25,522 nt of DNA from the NCBI GenBank assembly GCA_003427395.1, contig BFEA01000020.1, positions 1,590,329 to 1,615,850 on the forward strand. The letters are read 5' to 3'. The notes under the pieces were generated by a model that worked only from the letters and a program-made list of their open reading frames with translations, searched no databases and was not told the DNA's origin. Numbering within the stretch: the first letter of the stretch is position 1; every line of letters begins with the position of its first letter. The translations under genes were made by a program, and so were the position numbers. Source of the DNA: Chara braunii. Taxonomy: Eukaryota; Streptophyta; Charophyceae; Charales; Characeae. This document shows positions 13,859 to 23,003 of this stretch, piece after piece.

Positions 13859-13868
13859 GGCACGTGGA
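13859..13868. promoter_or_regulatory. Second G-box, core CACGTG at 13861
   Basis: GGCACGTGGA, 94 bp from the first G-box, with an ACGTCA motif between them (13811). The clustering makes chance somewhat less likely. Confidence 0.35.
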
Positions 13869-14175
13869 AAGAAGCACGCGCTCTTCTCGACGTCTCCCTG
13901 TCACACAATCAATACAACCACCCACCAACCGAAGATCCATCAATGGACTGATTAATTCATTGATTGGTCAGCCAAACAATCTATAACTTGCCAAAGCAAC
14001 CACCCTAATCGCTCGATCAATCATTCAGCCTCCAAGTGTCCAATGATGAGGTGCTTACTGATACCAGGTCGACGGTGTCCCTTATCCGCTGTGCCCACCT
14101 CCGCACCCCTGGACCCCTCAAGAAACAGAAAAAGATCGATGAGGGGGTGATAGGGGGAGGTGGGGAAAGATGGGG

Positions 14176-14561
14176 NNNNNNNNNNNNNNNNNNNNNNNNN
14201 NNNNNNNNNNNNNNNNNNNNNNNNNNNNNNNNNNNNNNNNNNNNNNNNNNNNNNNNNNNNNNNNNNNNNNNNNNNNNNNNNNNNNNNNNNNNNNNNNNNN
14301 NNNNNNNNNNNNNNNNNNNNNNNNNNNNNNNNNNNNNNNNNNNNNNNNNNNNNNNNNNNNNNNNNNNNNNNNNNNNNNNNNNNNNNNNNNNNNNNNNNNN
14401 NNNNNNNNNNNNNNNNNNNNNNNNNNNNNNNNNNNNNNNNNNNNNNNNNNNNNNNNNNNNNNNNNNNNNNNNNNNNNNNNNNNNNNNNNNNNNNNNNNNN
14501 NNNNNNNNNNNNNNNNNNNNNNNNNNNNNNNNNNNNNNNNNNNNNNNNNNNNNNNNNNNNN
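14176..14561. other. Assembly gap, 386 N
   Basis: Unknown bases. Any open frame crossing it is meaningless. The sequence on the right is retroelement-derived, that on the left is not recognised. Confidence 1.
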
Positions 14562-14658
14562 TTCAGGGTCAAGGTCTCAGGCCAAGGGAGGCCAAGTCGG
14601 CCAGTTCAGAAAGGTCACAGTCGGGTACCTTAGGAGTCAAGTCTAATAGGCACCCGGT

Positions 14659-14840
14659 GAACAGTCACATCCCAGAGGCAAAGGTTGCGTTCTATAAGCA
14701 AAAGTCACGTCTCATATTGAAAAGTCATATCCCACAGGCAAAGGACACTTCTCCAGGCAAAAGTTGTGTCCCAGAGGCAAGAGTCCACATCCCACAGTCA
14801 AAAGCCATGTGCCACAGGTGAAAAGTCGTGACTCACAGAC
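14659..14840 (+). repeat. 20-bp minisatellite, about nine units
   Basis: Degenerate units of 19-21 bp close to AAAAGTCACATCCCACAGGC, repeated head to tail (starts near 14659, 14680, 14700, 14720, 14740, 14759, 14779, 14800, 14820). In one frame this gives recurring SHIPQAK-like peptides. It lies just 5' of the decayed gag fragment. Confidence 0.8.
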
Positions 14841-14961
14841 CCAAGCAGCAACACACCGGAAAAGTACCAGGCCTTGACATTCTGAAGCAAGCAGGCCATG
14901 GGCATGTGGTACCAGGTCCCAGGATAACAACAGCCAAGTACCCCAGGGAGGGGACTATGCG

Positions 14962-15321
14962 GTGGTTGCAGCCCGTGGGGGAGGGCGACAAGGTAAAGGA
15001 GGCCGAGAACGAGGTGGAGGTCGAGGACCCGCTGCCCAGAGGGGTAGTGGCAAAGGAAGCTACTACGTGGGAGGTAGGGGTTATAATCCCTTGCAACGTG
15101 GTAGAGGTTCTCCCTTCAAAAGGGGTAGACGTAGAGGCAGAAATTGGCGGTCGTACCCAGCACACCCGGGGATAGCTGCAGGCAAACCTTGGGAAGAGAT
15201 GGGTATAGACGAGGATCTTTGGGAAAACGGTTGTAAGGCCCACCAATGTTTTAAATGTGGTAGCCCCGACCACATAGTTCCCTTCTGTCCAAAATACATA
15301 TACCCAAAAGGGAACAGCTGA
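14962..15321 (+). pseudogene. Gypsy gag C-terminal fragment with zinc knuckle
   Basis: An open stretch of 119 residues. It has an Arg/Gly-rich region (about residues 6-62, RGG/GRG repeats) suited to RNA binding and then a CCHC zinc knuckle, CFKCGSPDHIVPFC (C-x2-C-x4-H-x4-C). Gag packages the retroelement RNA. The capsid part would lie upstream, in or before the assembly gap, where only the minisatellite is readable. The downstream protease is in another frame. Confidence 0.8.
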
Positions 15322-15346
15322 GGTCGCAGTTGCCTCTACAAGGACT

Positions 15347-16108
15347 TTGGACTCAGAAAAGAAGATAGAAGCGCGTGCTGAAAATGCACCCTCCTGTCTG
15401 AAGATCCCAATGGTAGGGACTGATGTAAGCCCCCACCTAGCTAGTTGTTTAGACGTTGCTTGTGTTAGGATCTCTCTAGGTGGCTCCCTCGCAAGCATTG
15501 GTGATGAACTGATCACTCATCGCCGCGCTTGGGCCGATGTAGAGGTGAGTACAAATAGAATAGGTGTGTTAGTAAACAGTGGGTCAACACACACTTATAT
15601 AAGTCGAAGAGGGTTGCAAAAGATGCACCTAGGTATGAAAGTGAAGAAGTGAGTCGGTCATTAGTAAATTGGTCGATAATAGAAGATGATAGTATACGAG
15701 TATGTTGAAGGGGTTAAGGCATACTTCCGGTTGGAGGCAGTGGGCAAAGTAGAAAAAATTATGCATTCCCTGACACTCTTAGTGGAGGAAAGCCTTCCTT
15801 TTGACATGATATTAGGAACAGACTAAGGCAATGTCGCGTATGTTGATATCAAGATGGGCGAGCACGAGTGCTGGCTGCCCAGGCCCACAGGAGGAAAGAA
15901 AAGGTCGCATTTATATCATGCGTCCGACGTGGACAGTAGTTTGTCCTTTTGTTGTATGAGTGGCCCCGCGTTCGCCCAGCTTGTGGTCAAGAATGACCTT
16001 GTTGAACAGGTGTTTGTTGCTTATGTGAGACCGGTTAGTGAAGGTAAAAAGGAACGAGTGCCTATTTTTACTCATACGCATGCATGTATAGGAAACTGGA
16101 AAAAATAA
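15347..16108 (+). pseudogene. Gypsy aspartic protease remnant
   Basis: Retroviral-type protease normally cuts the gag-pol polyprotein. Readable parts are the active-site region GVLVNSGSTHTYIS (about residues 72-86 of the open stretch at 15347-15652) and, after a stop at 15652 and frame changes, SLPFDMILGTD near 15800. The catalytic triad D-S-G reads N-S-G here (AAC at 15575-15577), so the enzyme would be inactive. Similarity fades by about 16108 and no reverse transcriptase follows. This plus-strand fragment abuts, and is opposite in strand to, the element starting at 16516. Confidence 0.8.
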
Positions 16109-16515
16109 AAATTTGCCTGATTTAAAAAATAAATCGTAAACTAAGATTTTACGTTCAGTTAAAAAAGAAAAACACGTAGCCAATGTGGAAAAAAACTGTT
16201 ACCCAGCCCATGTGGCTGAATAAACCTTTTCGATCTACCTACCGGAGATCTAATAAGTGTGAATCACGCCACCCGCGTGGCTTCATAGACCTTGGGTTCG
16301 AACTCCCGAGTCGACCATGCATTTCCTTTGACATCCTTTCGAGTTCGTTTAAGCCACCAATACATCCAGCTATCGATCGCGGGCCCTTTTCGAAGGTCGC
16401 CCGCCGCCGATTCAATTTATCTACGACACTGGGACTCCAAAATTTTCGTAGGCGACGAGCTTTCTTTTCAGCAAGGTTGGGGCCGTGTACTGGTTGTTTA
16501 AGGGTAAAACGCATA
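16109..16515. other. Unassigned sequence between two retroelements
   Basis: No gene seen. It contains GGTTCGAACTC (16295-16305), close to the RNA polymerase III B-box, but the bases around it do not fold as a canonical T arm and no good A-box is found at the usual distance. Confidence 0.5.
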
Positions 16516-17451
16516 AGCAAGGAATAATGAGCAATAGCGAAATGACAAAATTCTGGATTGCAAAATCACATTGAAAGTCACCACCAACTATGTACTCGTA
16601 ACTCTTTCTCCTTATGGCGCTCATCGCCCAGACTACGATCCTACAGCTATTACACTAGCATATCATAATGACAAAACAACCACTTGACGTCAACAACAGC
16701 AACCGAAGTACATGCAGATGTCGACCACGTAGACCTCTGCCAGGACCCAGTATGTGCTCTCACATTACCTCTCCAACTCGCCCTCTCAATGCTCACCCTT
16801 GTCTCACCTCCATGCTCCTTCTATCCCCAAGGACCACCGCCAATACTCCCCCAGCTATGTGTGCCCAGGTCTAACTACGGTTGTCTGGTTTGTGGCGCTG
16901 CTCACTAGCACCCTCACTTCAATCGGCGCCCTCGTGCACACAAGCACAACTCGCTAGCAGCCTTCGATGCGCTATCCGGCAGCTTTGTCGCCCAACATGC
17001 GAGTGTCGGAATGAGTCCCTCGTAGCCTGGTTCTTTCCTAAATGGAAAGTGGCTAGACACGATGGCTGCTTGGACTGCGATGTGCGCGTGCCCAATAGCT
17101 TCACATTGGGCCAAAGTATTTACACCCAAGCTCGTTTAGACAGTGGACCGGGCCCGCAGCAGTTAGGCCACCCAACCACCTCACGCACAATGAGATGTTC
17201 CCTGATTGGTCGAGAGGCCAGCTTCCAAGTCTCGAGTAGAAGAGCCTAGAAGGCTCACGGAAGATTTTGATGCTCGCAAGCAGGACACATGTAACCAACT
17301 GGCTCGTGGCAACTGTCTGGCGCCAACTAAGGCTGGCAAATTTTGCAATATTCAAACCCCTTTGAGATACAGGACCCACCTTCACTTACGGCAGGCAGAT
17401 AGCTTGCAGGTGGGGGCCCATATGGGCATGCCAAGGGCTCAAATCCTCACA
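16516..17451 (-). mobile_element. 3' LTR of the gypsy element
   Basis: 936 bp, aligning by eye with 24356-25262 in the same orientation and with 502-1504 inverted. On the minus strand it starts TGTGAGGAT directly after a polypurine tract. The expected CA end reads CT here (TTCCTTGCT), one substitution from the other copies. It lacks roughly 90 bp near its 3' end that copy 24356-25262 keeps, and has about 120 bp (near 16920-17035) that the latter lacks. Confidence 0.75.
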
Positions 17452-17462
17452 CTCCCTCCTCC
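17452..17462 (-). promoter_or_regulatory. Polypurine tract
   Basis: GGAGGAGGGAG on the minus strand, immediately before the TG of the 3' LTR and 28 bases after the pol stop. It would prime plus-strand DNA synthesis. Its exact position is the best evidence that the 0.9-1.0 kb repeat is an LTR. Confidence 0.75.
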
Positions 17463-17490
17463 ATTACTTCAATAGTCCTCTGAGAAGTCT

Positions 17491-18221
17491 TCAATAAGCA
17501 GGCTTCTCCCCTTTCAATCTTCTTTCATATTCAAAAATAACATGTGGAGCAGTCTTCATCAATTTTTCTCTCGTAAACCACCAATCTACCTTAGGATCAA
17601 CGTGATGTCTAAACCGCACTCGATACGGCATCTGTGGTTTTGGAGATTTGACCCCTGCCTGGAGGCTTTGGTACAGGCATTACCTTGTGCTCGATGATGT
17701 CATCAATGTTGACGTGTCCGCCCATGGTTGTGGGCAGCATAGATCTCCTTGACGAAAACTTGTCGGTCTCAACAAAAAGAGCCAGTTTGGAGGCATGGAA
17801 AACAGGATATGTGAATAGATATTCCCAGTCTGTTCTACACTTTGGAGACATGGAAAACAGGGATATGAATGCATAGGAAGGTCGATATGGAATATCCAAA
17901 ACTTCCCAGGGCCCGATGTACAACATGAGCCTTTCTATATATTCCCAATTCCTATCCTAACTCAAATGACTTTACCCACATTCTTTCACCTACTTGAAAC
18001 GCAGATGGTCGTTTGTGCTTGTTCTTGGATGCTACCATAGCACCTTGAGCTTTTCCAATTTGTTCTACAACCTGCTGCAGCATCTTCTCGTACTTGACAA
18101 CAAATTCAATGTTGCCAACGGCTGCTGTGGGCTGGTTCTCATGCAACAGGAAGTCAAGAGCATGGTTGGGCTTCCTACCAAGATGCAGATGGTTGGGAGT
18201 CATGTCGATAGTGCTATGCAC
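17491..18221 (-). pseudogene. Gypsy integrase, end of core and C-terminal part
   Basis: Readable on the minus strand from VHSTIDMTPNHLHLG (end of the catalytic core) through FQVGERMWVK, YIGPWEVLD, YPVFHASKLALF, SSRRSMLPTTM and VRFRHHVDP to a stop at 17491-17493. Frames shift between 17952 and 17926. A 55-bp period duplication (TTTGGAGRCATGGAAAACAGG at 17786 and 17841) repeats the FHASKL-coding segment. The rest of the core lies inverted in the next feature. Confidence 0.85.
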
Positions 18222-18882
18222 GTGGAGGGTTTGTTGTTCCTCGAGAAGGTTGGGAATAAAAGATTGTGTGTTCTGTCTAGTGAGTCTTTGCGCAGTTTAT
18301 TTTTAGGTGAGTGTCACAACGCAACCAGTCGTTTCGGGTTCAAGAAAACGTCAGCTAATTTAGTGCAACGGTTTTGGTGGCCCACAATGCTAGACGATGC
18401 GAAGAAGTATGTTGAAACATGTCACGTTTGTCAGCGTGACAAACCAAGGACGCATGCACCACTTGGGTTAATAACACCCTTGCCTATCCCTATTGGTACT
18501 GGTCAGAGTGTGTCCATGGACTTCATGGATACTCTCGTCACCAGCAAGAGCGGCAAACAACACATCTTCGTCATCGTGGACAGATTTAGTAAGTACGCTA
18601 GACCGATTGCCATGCCTGAGACCGCTAAGATTGACCAGGTAATAAAGCTACTTATGGATAATTGCGTACGTGACTAGGGATAGGGATGTCAGATTCACTG
18701 GCGATCTATGGCAAAGTACCGCCAAATAGATGGGAACCCAATTACAGATGACATCAATTAATCACCCTGAGTCCAATATCCAGGCATAGCAGATGAGCAA
18801 GGTAGTGCAGCATTTGCTCTGACATTATATCAAGCCGAGTCAAGATGACTGGAATGAAAAGTATACAACAATGTTGTGCACT
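18222..18882 (+). pseudogene. Inverted internal segment of the same integrase
   Basis: On the plus strand, opposite to its neighbours, this reads VEGLLFLEK, an HHCC zinc region (ECHNATSRFGFKKT ... CHVCQRDK) and the core start SVSMDFMDT with the first catalytic Asp. After a deletion and a stop near 18676 follow DRDVRFTG, HPESNIQA and DDWNEK. The catalytic Glu position is a stop (TAG, 18787-18789). The minus-strand RNase H linker stops at LV (18883) and the minus-strand core resumes at VHST (18221), exactly the two ends missing here. So the segment was inverted in place. Confidence 0.85.
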
Positions 18883-20119
18883 ACAAGCTCGTCTGATGTG
18901 GCCTTATATTTGGCCTCAAGCTTGCGAATGATCTCAAACATCAACGGGTGCTCTCGATAGGCCTCCGCCATGGATCGAGTCACATCGTCAGATATCTCGA
19001 ACTCGGTCACTAGCACGCCCAAATAGTCTGGCCTCGTAGACAATGCATCCGCCACCTTATTATAACTTCCCTTGAGATGGTCCAACTTGAAGTCATACAT
19101 ATCTACGACTTCAATACATAGCTTCGACGCGTGAGAGAGAGCAAGTTGCGTCTTTATCCAACAAAGTCTCATGGTCAGATCTTACATAGAGCTTATGCTC
19201 ATCGGTGGACTTAGCTAGCTTTTGAGATGATATTTTCTTGCTCATGTACTCAATCGGCCTCAACTTTTTCCCCTCCTGCTGCGCAAGGACCACATCAATG
19301 CCATCCTCACTGGCATTCGTGGTCACTACGAAAGGCTTCTCAAGATCGAGAAGCTTCAAGACTTCATGGTGCGTGAGGGCGTACTCCAATCTCTTAAAGA
19401 CTGCCTCGCACTCATTTGTCCACCCCCATGAGTGTCAAGAAGCGTGCGGTCCGTTAGTGGGGAAGCTATTACTAGAATTCTTCACAAACAGACGATAGGA
19501 GCCCGTTATCCCCGAGAACGACCTCACCTCAATCACATACTAAGGTCTAGGCCAATCATGTATGTTGGCAATCTTCACATCATCCGGCCTCAATCCATCC
19601 GTAGAAATCTCATGACCCAAGAACAAGATCTCGGTGCGACCAAGCTCGCATTTCTCCGAGTCAATCTTGTATTGGGGGCTGACGCAGGAGACCTAGCACG
19701 ATTTAAACATGCTTAGTGTGCTCCTTGACAGTCCTACTAAAGATCAGGATATCGTCGAGGTACACGGCGATAAACTTGTCTAAGTAGTCATGAAAGATCT
19801 TATTCGTAGCGTGTTGGAACATCCCAGGAGCATTGCATAGGCCGAACGGCATCACCACAAACACATACAGACCGTATCTGGTCTGAAAGGCCGTTTTGTG
19901 TTGATCCTTGGGCCTAATTGCAATCAGATGGTATTCGAACTTCAAATCTATCTTTGTGAGTTACCGACATCCCTGCACTTGATCCAAGAGGTCATCAATG
20001 CATGGTAGGGCCTCTGCATTTTCAGCGGTGATGGCATTGAGGCCACTATAGTCAATGCACATCCTAAGGGTCCCCGCTTTTGGGGGAACAAACAGTACAG
20101 GTGCACCGTAAAATGTTCA
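18883..20119 (-). pseudogene. Gypsy reverse transcriptase and RNase H
   Basis: Reverse transcriptase motifs on the minus strand: APVLFVPP and RMCIDYSGLNAI (about 20110-20040), LTKIDLKFEYH, FVVMPFGLCNAP, and the polymerase box YLDD (19762-19751). A stop interrupts the frame near 19960 and others follow 19703. RNase H is seen from FVVTTNASEDG to LKGSYNKVADALSTRPDYLG; the catalytic Asp of T-D-A-S is Asn (19317-19315), and about 20 residues after DEHKLY are deleted. The linker ends at 18883 where the inverted integrase segment begins. Inactive. Confidence 0.88.
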
Positions 20120-20612
20120 GCCCTACGACCTTAATTCATCATCGCCCAAGAGTCATGTGGATCTTTCTCTAACCATTGTTTCTCTAACTCGTCTAAGGAC
20201 TCAGACACATCCTTCATACAGAGTATAAATTGGTCTGAATTTGTCTGCAGGGCGATCACAGAGTCAATAGCCTCGGCCATTATCTGAAGTGCAAAGGGTG
20301 AGGCTACCACTTCAGCCCAAGTAGAAGCAGCTTATACTTTTACTGGCCCGATGTATTTCCCTTGGAAATGCTCGCAGAAGCATCGCCTGAGGTTGAAGAT
20401 CTTGTCGATGCGACCTTCGTGTTGACATGCTTGCTCTTGCAGCGTGAAATTGTGTGCCCATATTGGCCACAATTCAGACACGCATCACTAGCATAGCGGT
20501 CACGCCACACATCGTACTAGACCCATCTTGGCCATGCTGGTGGGCCTTAGTCTGTCCCTTGACTCTTGGGCCAGCTGCCCTTTTGTTTTCCAGCCACCTT
20601 AGTTTTTTTCTT
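20120..20612 (-). pseudogene. Gypsy gag, C-terminal part with zinc knuckle
   Basis: On the minus strand it resumes after the TTAA element and reads VWRDRYASDACLNCGQYGHTISRC, with a CCHC knuckle at 20480-20439. A helical tail follows (DELEKQWLEKDPHDSWAMMN) to a stop near 20138. Reverse transcriptase starts within about 20 bases, so the protease and the first part of reverse transcriptase are absent. Confidence 0.8.
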
Positions 20613-21321
20613 TTAAACCACCATTACCTCTGAGCCTGTTTTTGTCGACCCTGATTTTCATTGCGCACCGAGTTTTGTCGAGCCTGGGTTCCTAATTTGT
20701 TTCTTTTCCGGTACTCTCCTGAAGAAAAAATAAAAGAGAAAGCACGGCCAAACTTTCAAAAAACGACCCACTCGCAGCCAAAAATAAATAAATAAAATAA
20801 AATAAAATAAAAACACCCCTTTGGACGTGATACCTGGTAGATACCTAGCCCAAAGTCGTTGTGCGAGTATGCCCTTACAGCAAGGTGTCAGGTCCACGAA
20901 AGACGAAAGAGGGAGGGGGGAAAATGACACTGAACTTAGGGCGGGAAAGCGGGTTCATACATTCCGCAAAGTAATAGTGTGGGCATGCCCTCCTCCACAA
21001 AGTGTCATCAGCCCGTGGACTACATCGTGCCTCCCTGGCGGGCCACCAAGACATAAAAAAGAACTAAAACAAAAAGCACAAACAACAAAAACCAGAAACT
21101 TGCCACTATAGCGGTTAGATACAAACATGTGAGTTTTGGTGTGAGTACAACTTGGTGCATGGCCTTCCCCGACATGATCTTTTGTTTTTCTTTTCGCTTC
21201 TCGAAGGGGCCCTCAGAGCCCAACTATCGAGCCTCGTCCAACCCCCGAAAAGTTCAGAAAAGTGAGAAAACAGCCAGTTTTCCCATTCTCCCCAAGAGTG
21301 ATAGAGGTAGTGGTGGTTTAA
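20613..21321 (-). mobile_element. TIR element with TTAA ends, copy II, inserted in gag
   Basis: 709 bp. Ends are inverted repeats TTAAACCACCATTACCTCT (from 20613) and, on the other strand, TTAAACCACCACTACCTCT (from 21321). About 100 bp inside each end matches copy I (5671-7421), with orientation reversed relative to it. Gag motifs stop at EGGVVAP just before 21321 and resume just after 20613, so the element interrupts gag. It contains short AAATA/AAAAT repeats (about 20785-20810) and no transposase. Non-autonomous; family unknown, TTAA target suggests a piggyBac-like mover. Confidence 0.68.
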
Positions 21322-23003
21322 GGGAGCTACCACCCCACCCTCTGGGGTATCTAAGGCCCCTTCCCCGTCTGTATCATCCCCAAGGTCGGAGAAGTCTTCA
21401 ACCTCAATCACGTTGCCATCATGGTCACCGAACATGAGGTTGTGCTTTCTTTTTCCAATCCTGGGGGATCTTCTTCTTCCTCCCATCCCAAACCGCTTGC
21501 TACACGTTCCCAAGCTTGGCCTCAATGTCAAAGGCCTTATTGCTGAAAAAAGGAAAATTGTGAACCTGAATGGAGGCCTCATCAACCAACTTATTTTTGA
21601 CGTATGTGGGAAGACATCTCAAATAGGTGGTCATAAGGACTTGCAGGTCGTACTGCACGCCTAGGACAATGACCATTATCTCCACAGTGTCAATCACCTC
21701 ATGTACGGACCTATATCGTCTAGATTCCTGGTTCACAAGTGAGTCGGTGGCCATTTGTGCCTCCAGAGGGTCATGCCACCTCTCTTGTACTAACGCTACA
21801 AACTCCTCCAAAGTGTGGGGTTGTACCCAGCCATCAAAGTTCTGACCGTATCCGTGTTGCTGAACTAACCCGTCTAACCATCTTGCTGCTGACCCCTCCA
21901 GATAGGATGCAGCAACGATTACCTCCTCACCATGCCTTGTGAGCTTATGTCTCACGTACGTTGGCACTCTCCTCAACCCATGTGTTGAGGCTCTCTTCCT
22001 TTTTCTTGTCACCTGAAAAAGATTTTGGAGTGAGCGACGATATCTTCGACGTCCACTACGGTTGTTGCCCAGACACCTGTGCCTGCTGCACCGACTGAGA
22101 TACCGGTGGAACAGGTTGCTGCGGCGGCGGCTGCACCTGTTGCAAAGGCTGCTGGACATGCGGCTGCCCTGTAGCTGCTGCCGCTGAACGGGGGACCGAA
22201 GAAGATGGTCCCGGAGCCTGCCTAGTAACACCTGCTAATGTACCACTTGTTGGACTTACGCCAAACTGTGGGACAAAGGGGACTCTCATAGGCCGCAGTG
22301 TCATGACGGACCTGCCACTGCTGGAGGGGCTGCAGCAGGTTGAGCTGGCCTAGGAGCTTGTACCGCAGCCAAAATCTGATTCCGGCCAGTTGTCGGAGTG
22401 GCCAACATTTCCTGTTGCACGGCCTGTAGTTCGGCCGCACTCAAAAGACCGAAGAGACCTAACAGCAGGATCAAGTGTTGACTCAGCTATAGCTTCTAAT
22501 CTCCTTAACTCCTGCCCACTAGCCTCTAGCCTAGTTTTTCTTGTTCTTGCTCTCTCTCCTATCCTCAACCTCCTGTAACTGCCGTTGTAGTTCAGCAAGG
22601 CCATCCAATTGCTGGATCTCATAGTCCTCCTCTGACATGGGTAACTACTGGCTGACCTGCGAGCCAGCAAACTAACTGGAGAAAGGCTGGGACATACCCT
22701 AACTAACATGAGACGAAGAGGGCCGAGAAGAGGCCTGGGACACTGCAGAGGAGGTGGCCATTGCTGCCTCCGCTGCAGCTCTAGCATCTGTCGCTAATGC
22801 CGCTGCTAGGGCCCTCTCTCTGCGTTGGCTGCGGCTGCCTGCGCTCTCTGCAAACGCCTCCTCCCCTCAACTTCCCTTCGCAGTCTCCTTTCCTCTCCTA
22901 ACTCTAACACCAAGAAAGTGGTCGGCCGACTAAGCGCCTGTCTCAGGGTAAGCCTCCTATCATCCTGGTCTAGTCTCTCAATCTCTGTGTCATCTTCACT
23001 CAT
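21322..23003 (-). pseudogene. Gypsy gag, N-terminal and capsid part
   Basis: On the minus strand it starts at ATG 23003 (MSEDDTEIERLDQDD) with a charged, probably coiled-coil stretch rich in Arg/Glu/Ala. A Gln/Pro-rich region follows (about 22304-22056), then the capsid-like domain (about 22030-21500) with YLEGSAARWLDG, LEEFVALVQERWHD and YLRCLPTYVKNKL. An acidic tail (DFSDLGDDTDGEGA, EGGVVAP) ends at the TTAA element. Frames change at several points (22806, 22350, about 22060), so no intact protein is made. Confidence 0.82.

Larger units (their letters stand above)
13195..14175. other. Upstream region of the glycosidase gene, with purine tract
   Basis: No gene. 13310-13620 is almost pure G/A on the plus strand (AGAGG-type units), hence pyrimidine-rich on the coding strand. 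13625-13735 is C/T-rich. From 13740 to 13990 the sequence is ordinary, with several ACGT-core motifs, and then runs to the assembly gap. Most of it is probably promoter and upstream DNA of the minus-strand gene. Confidence 0.55.

Noticed and set aside
14036-14821. 261-residue open frame
   Set aside because: More than 120 residues are unknown bases of the gap and the rest is the 20-bp minisatellite.
16195-16320. A tRNA or tRNA-derived SINE around GGTTCGAACTC
   Set aside because: The T-arm stem does not pair canonically on either strand, and the nearest A-box-like sequence (about 16211) is weak and too far upstream.
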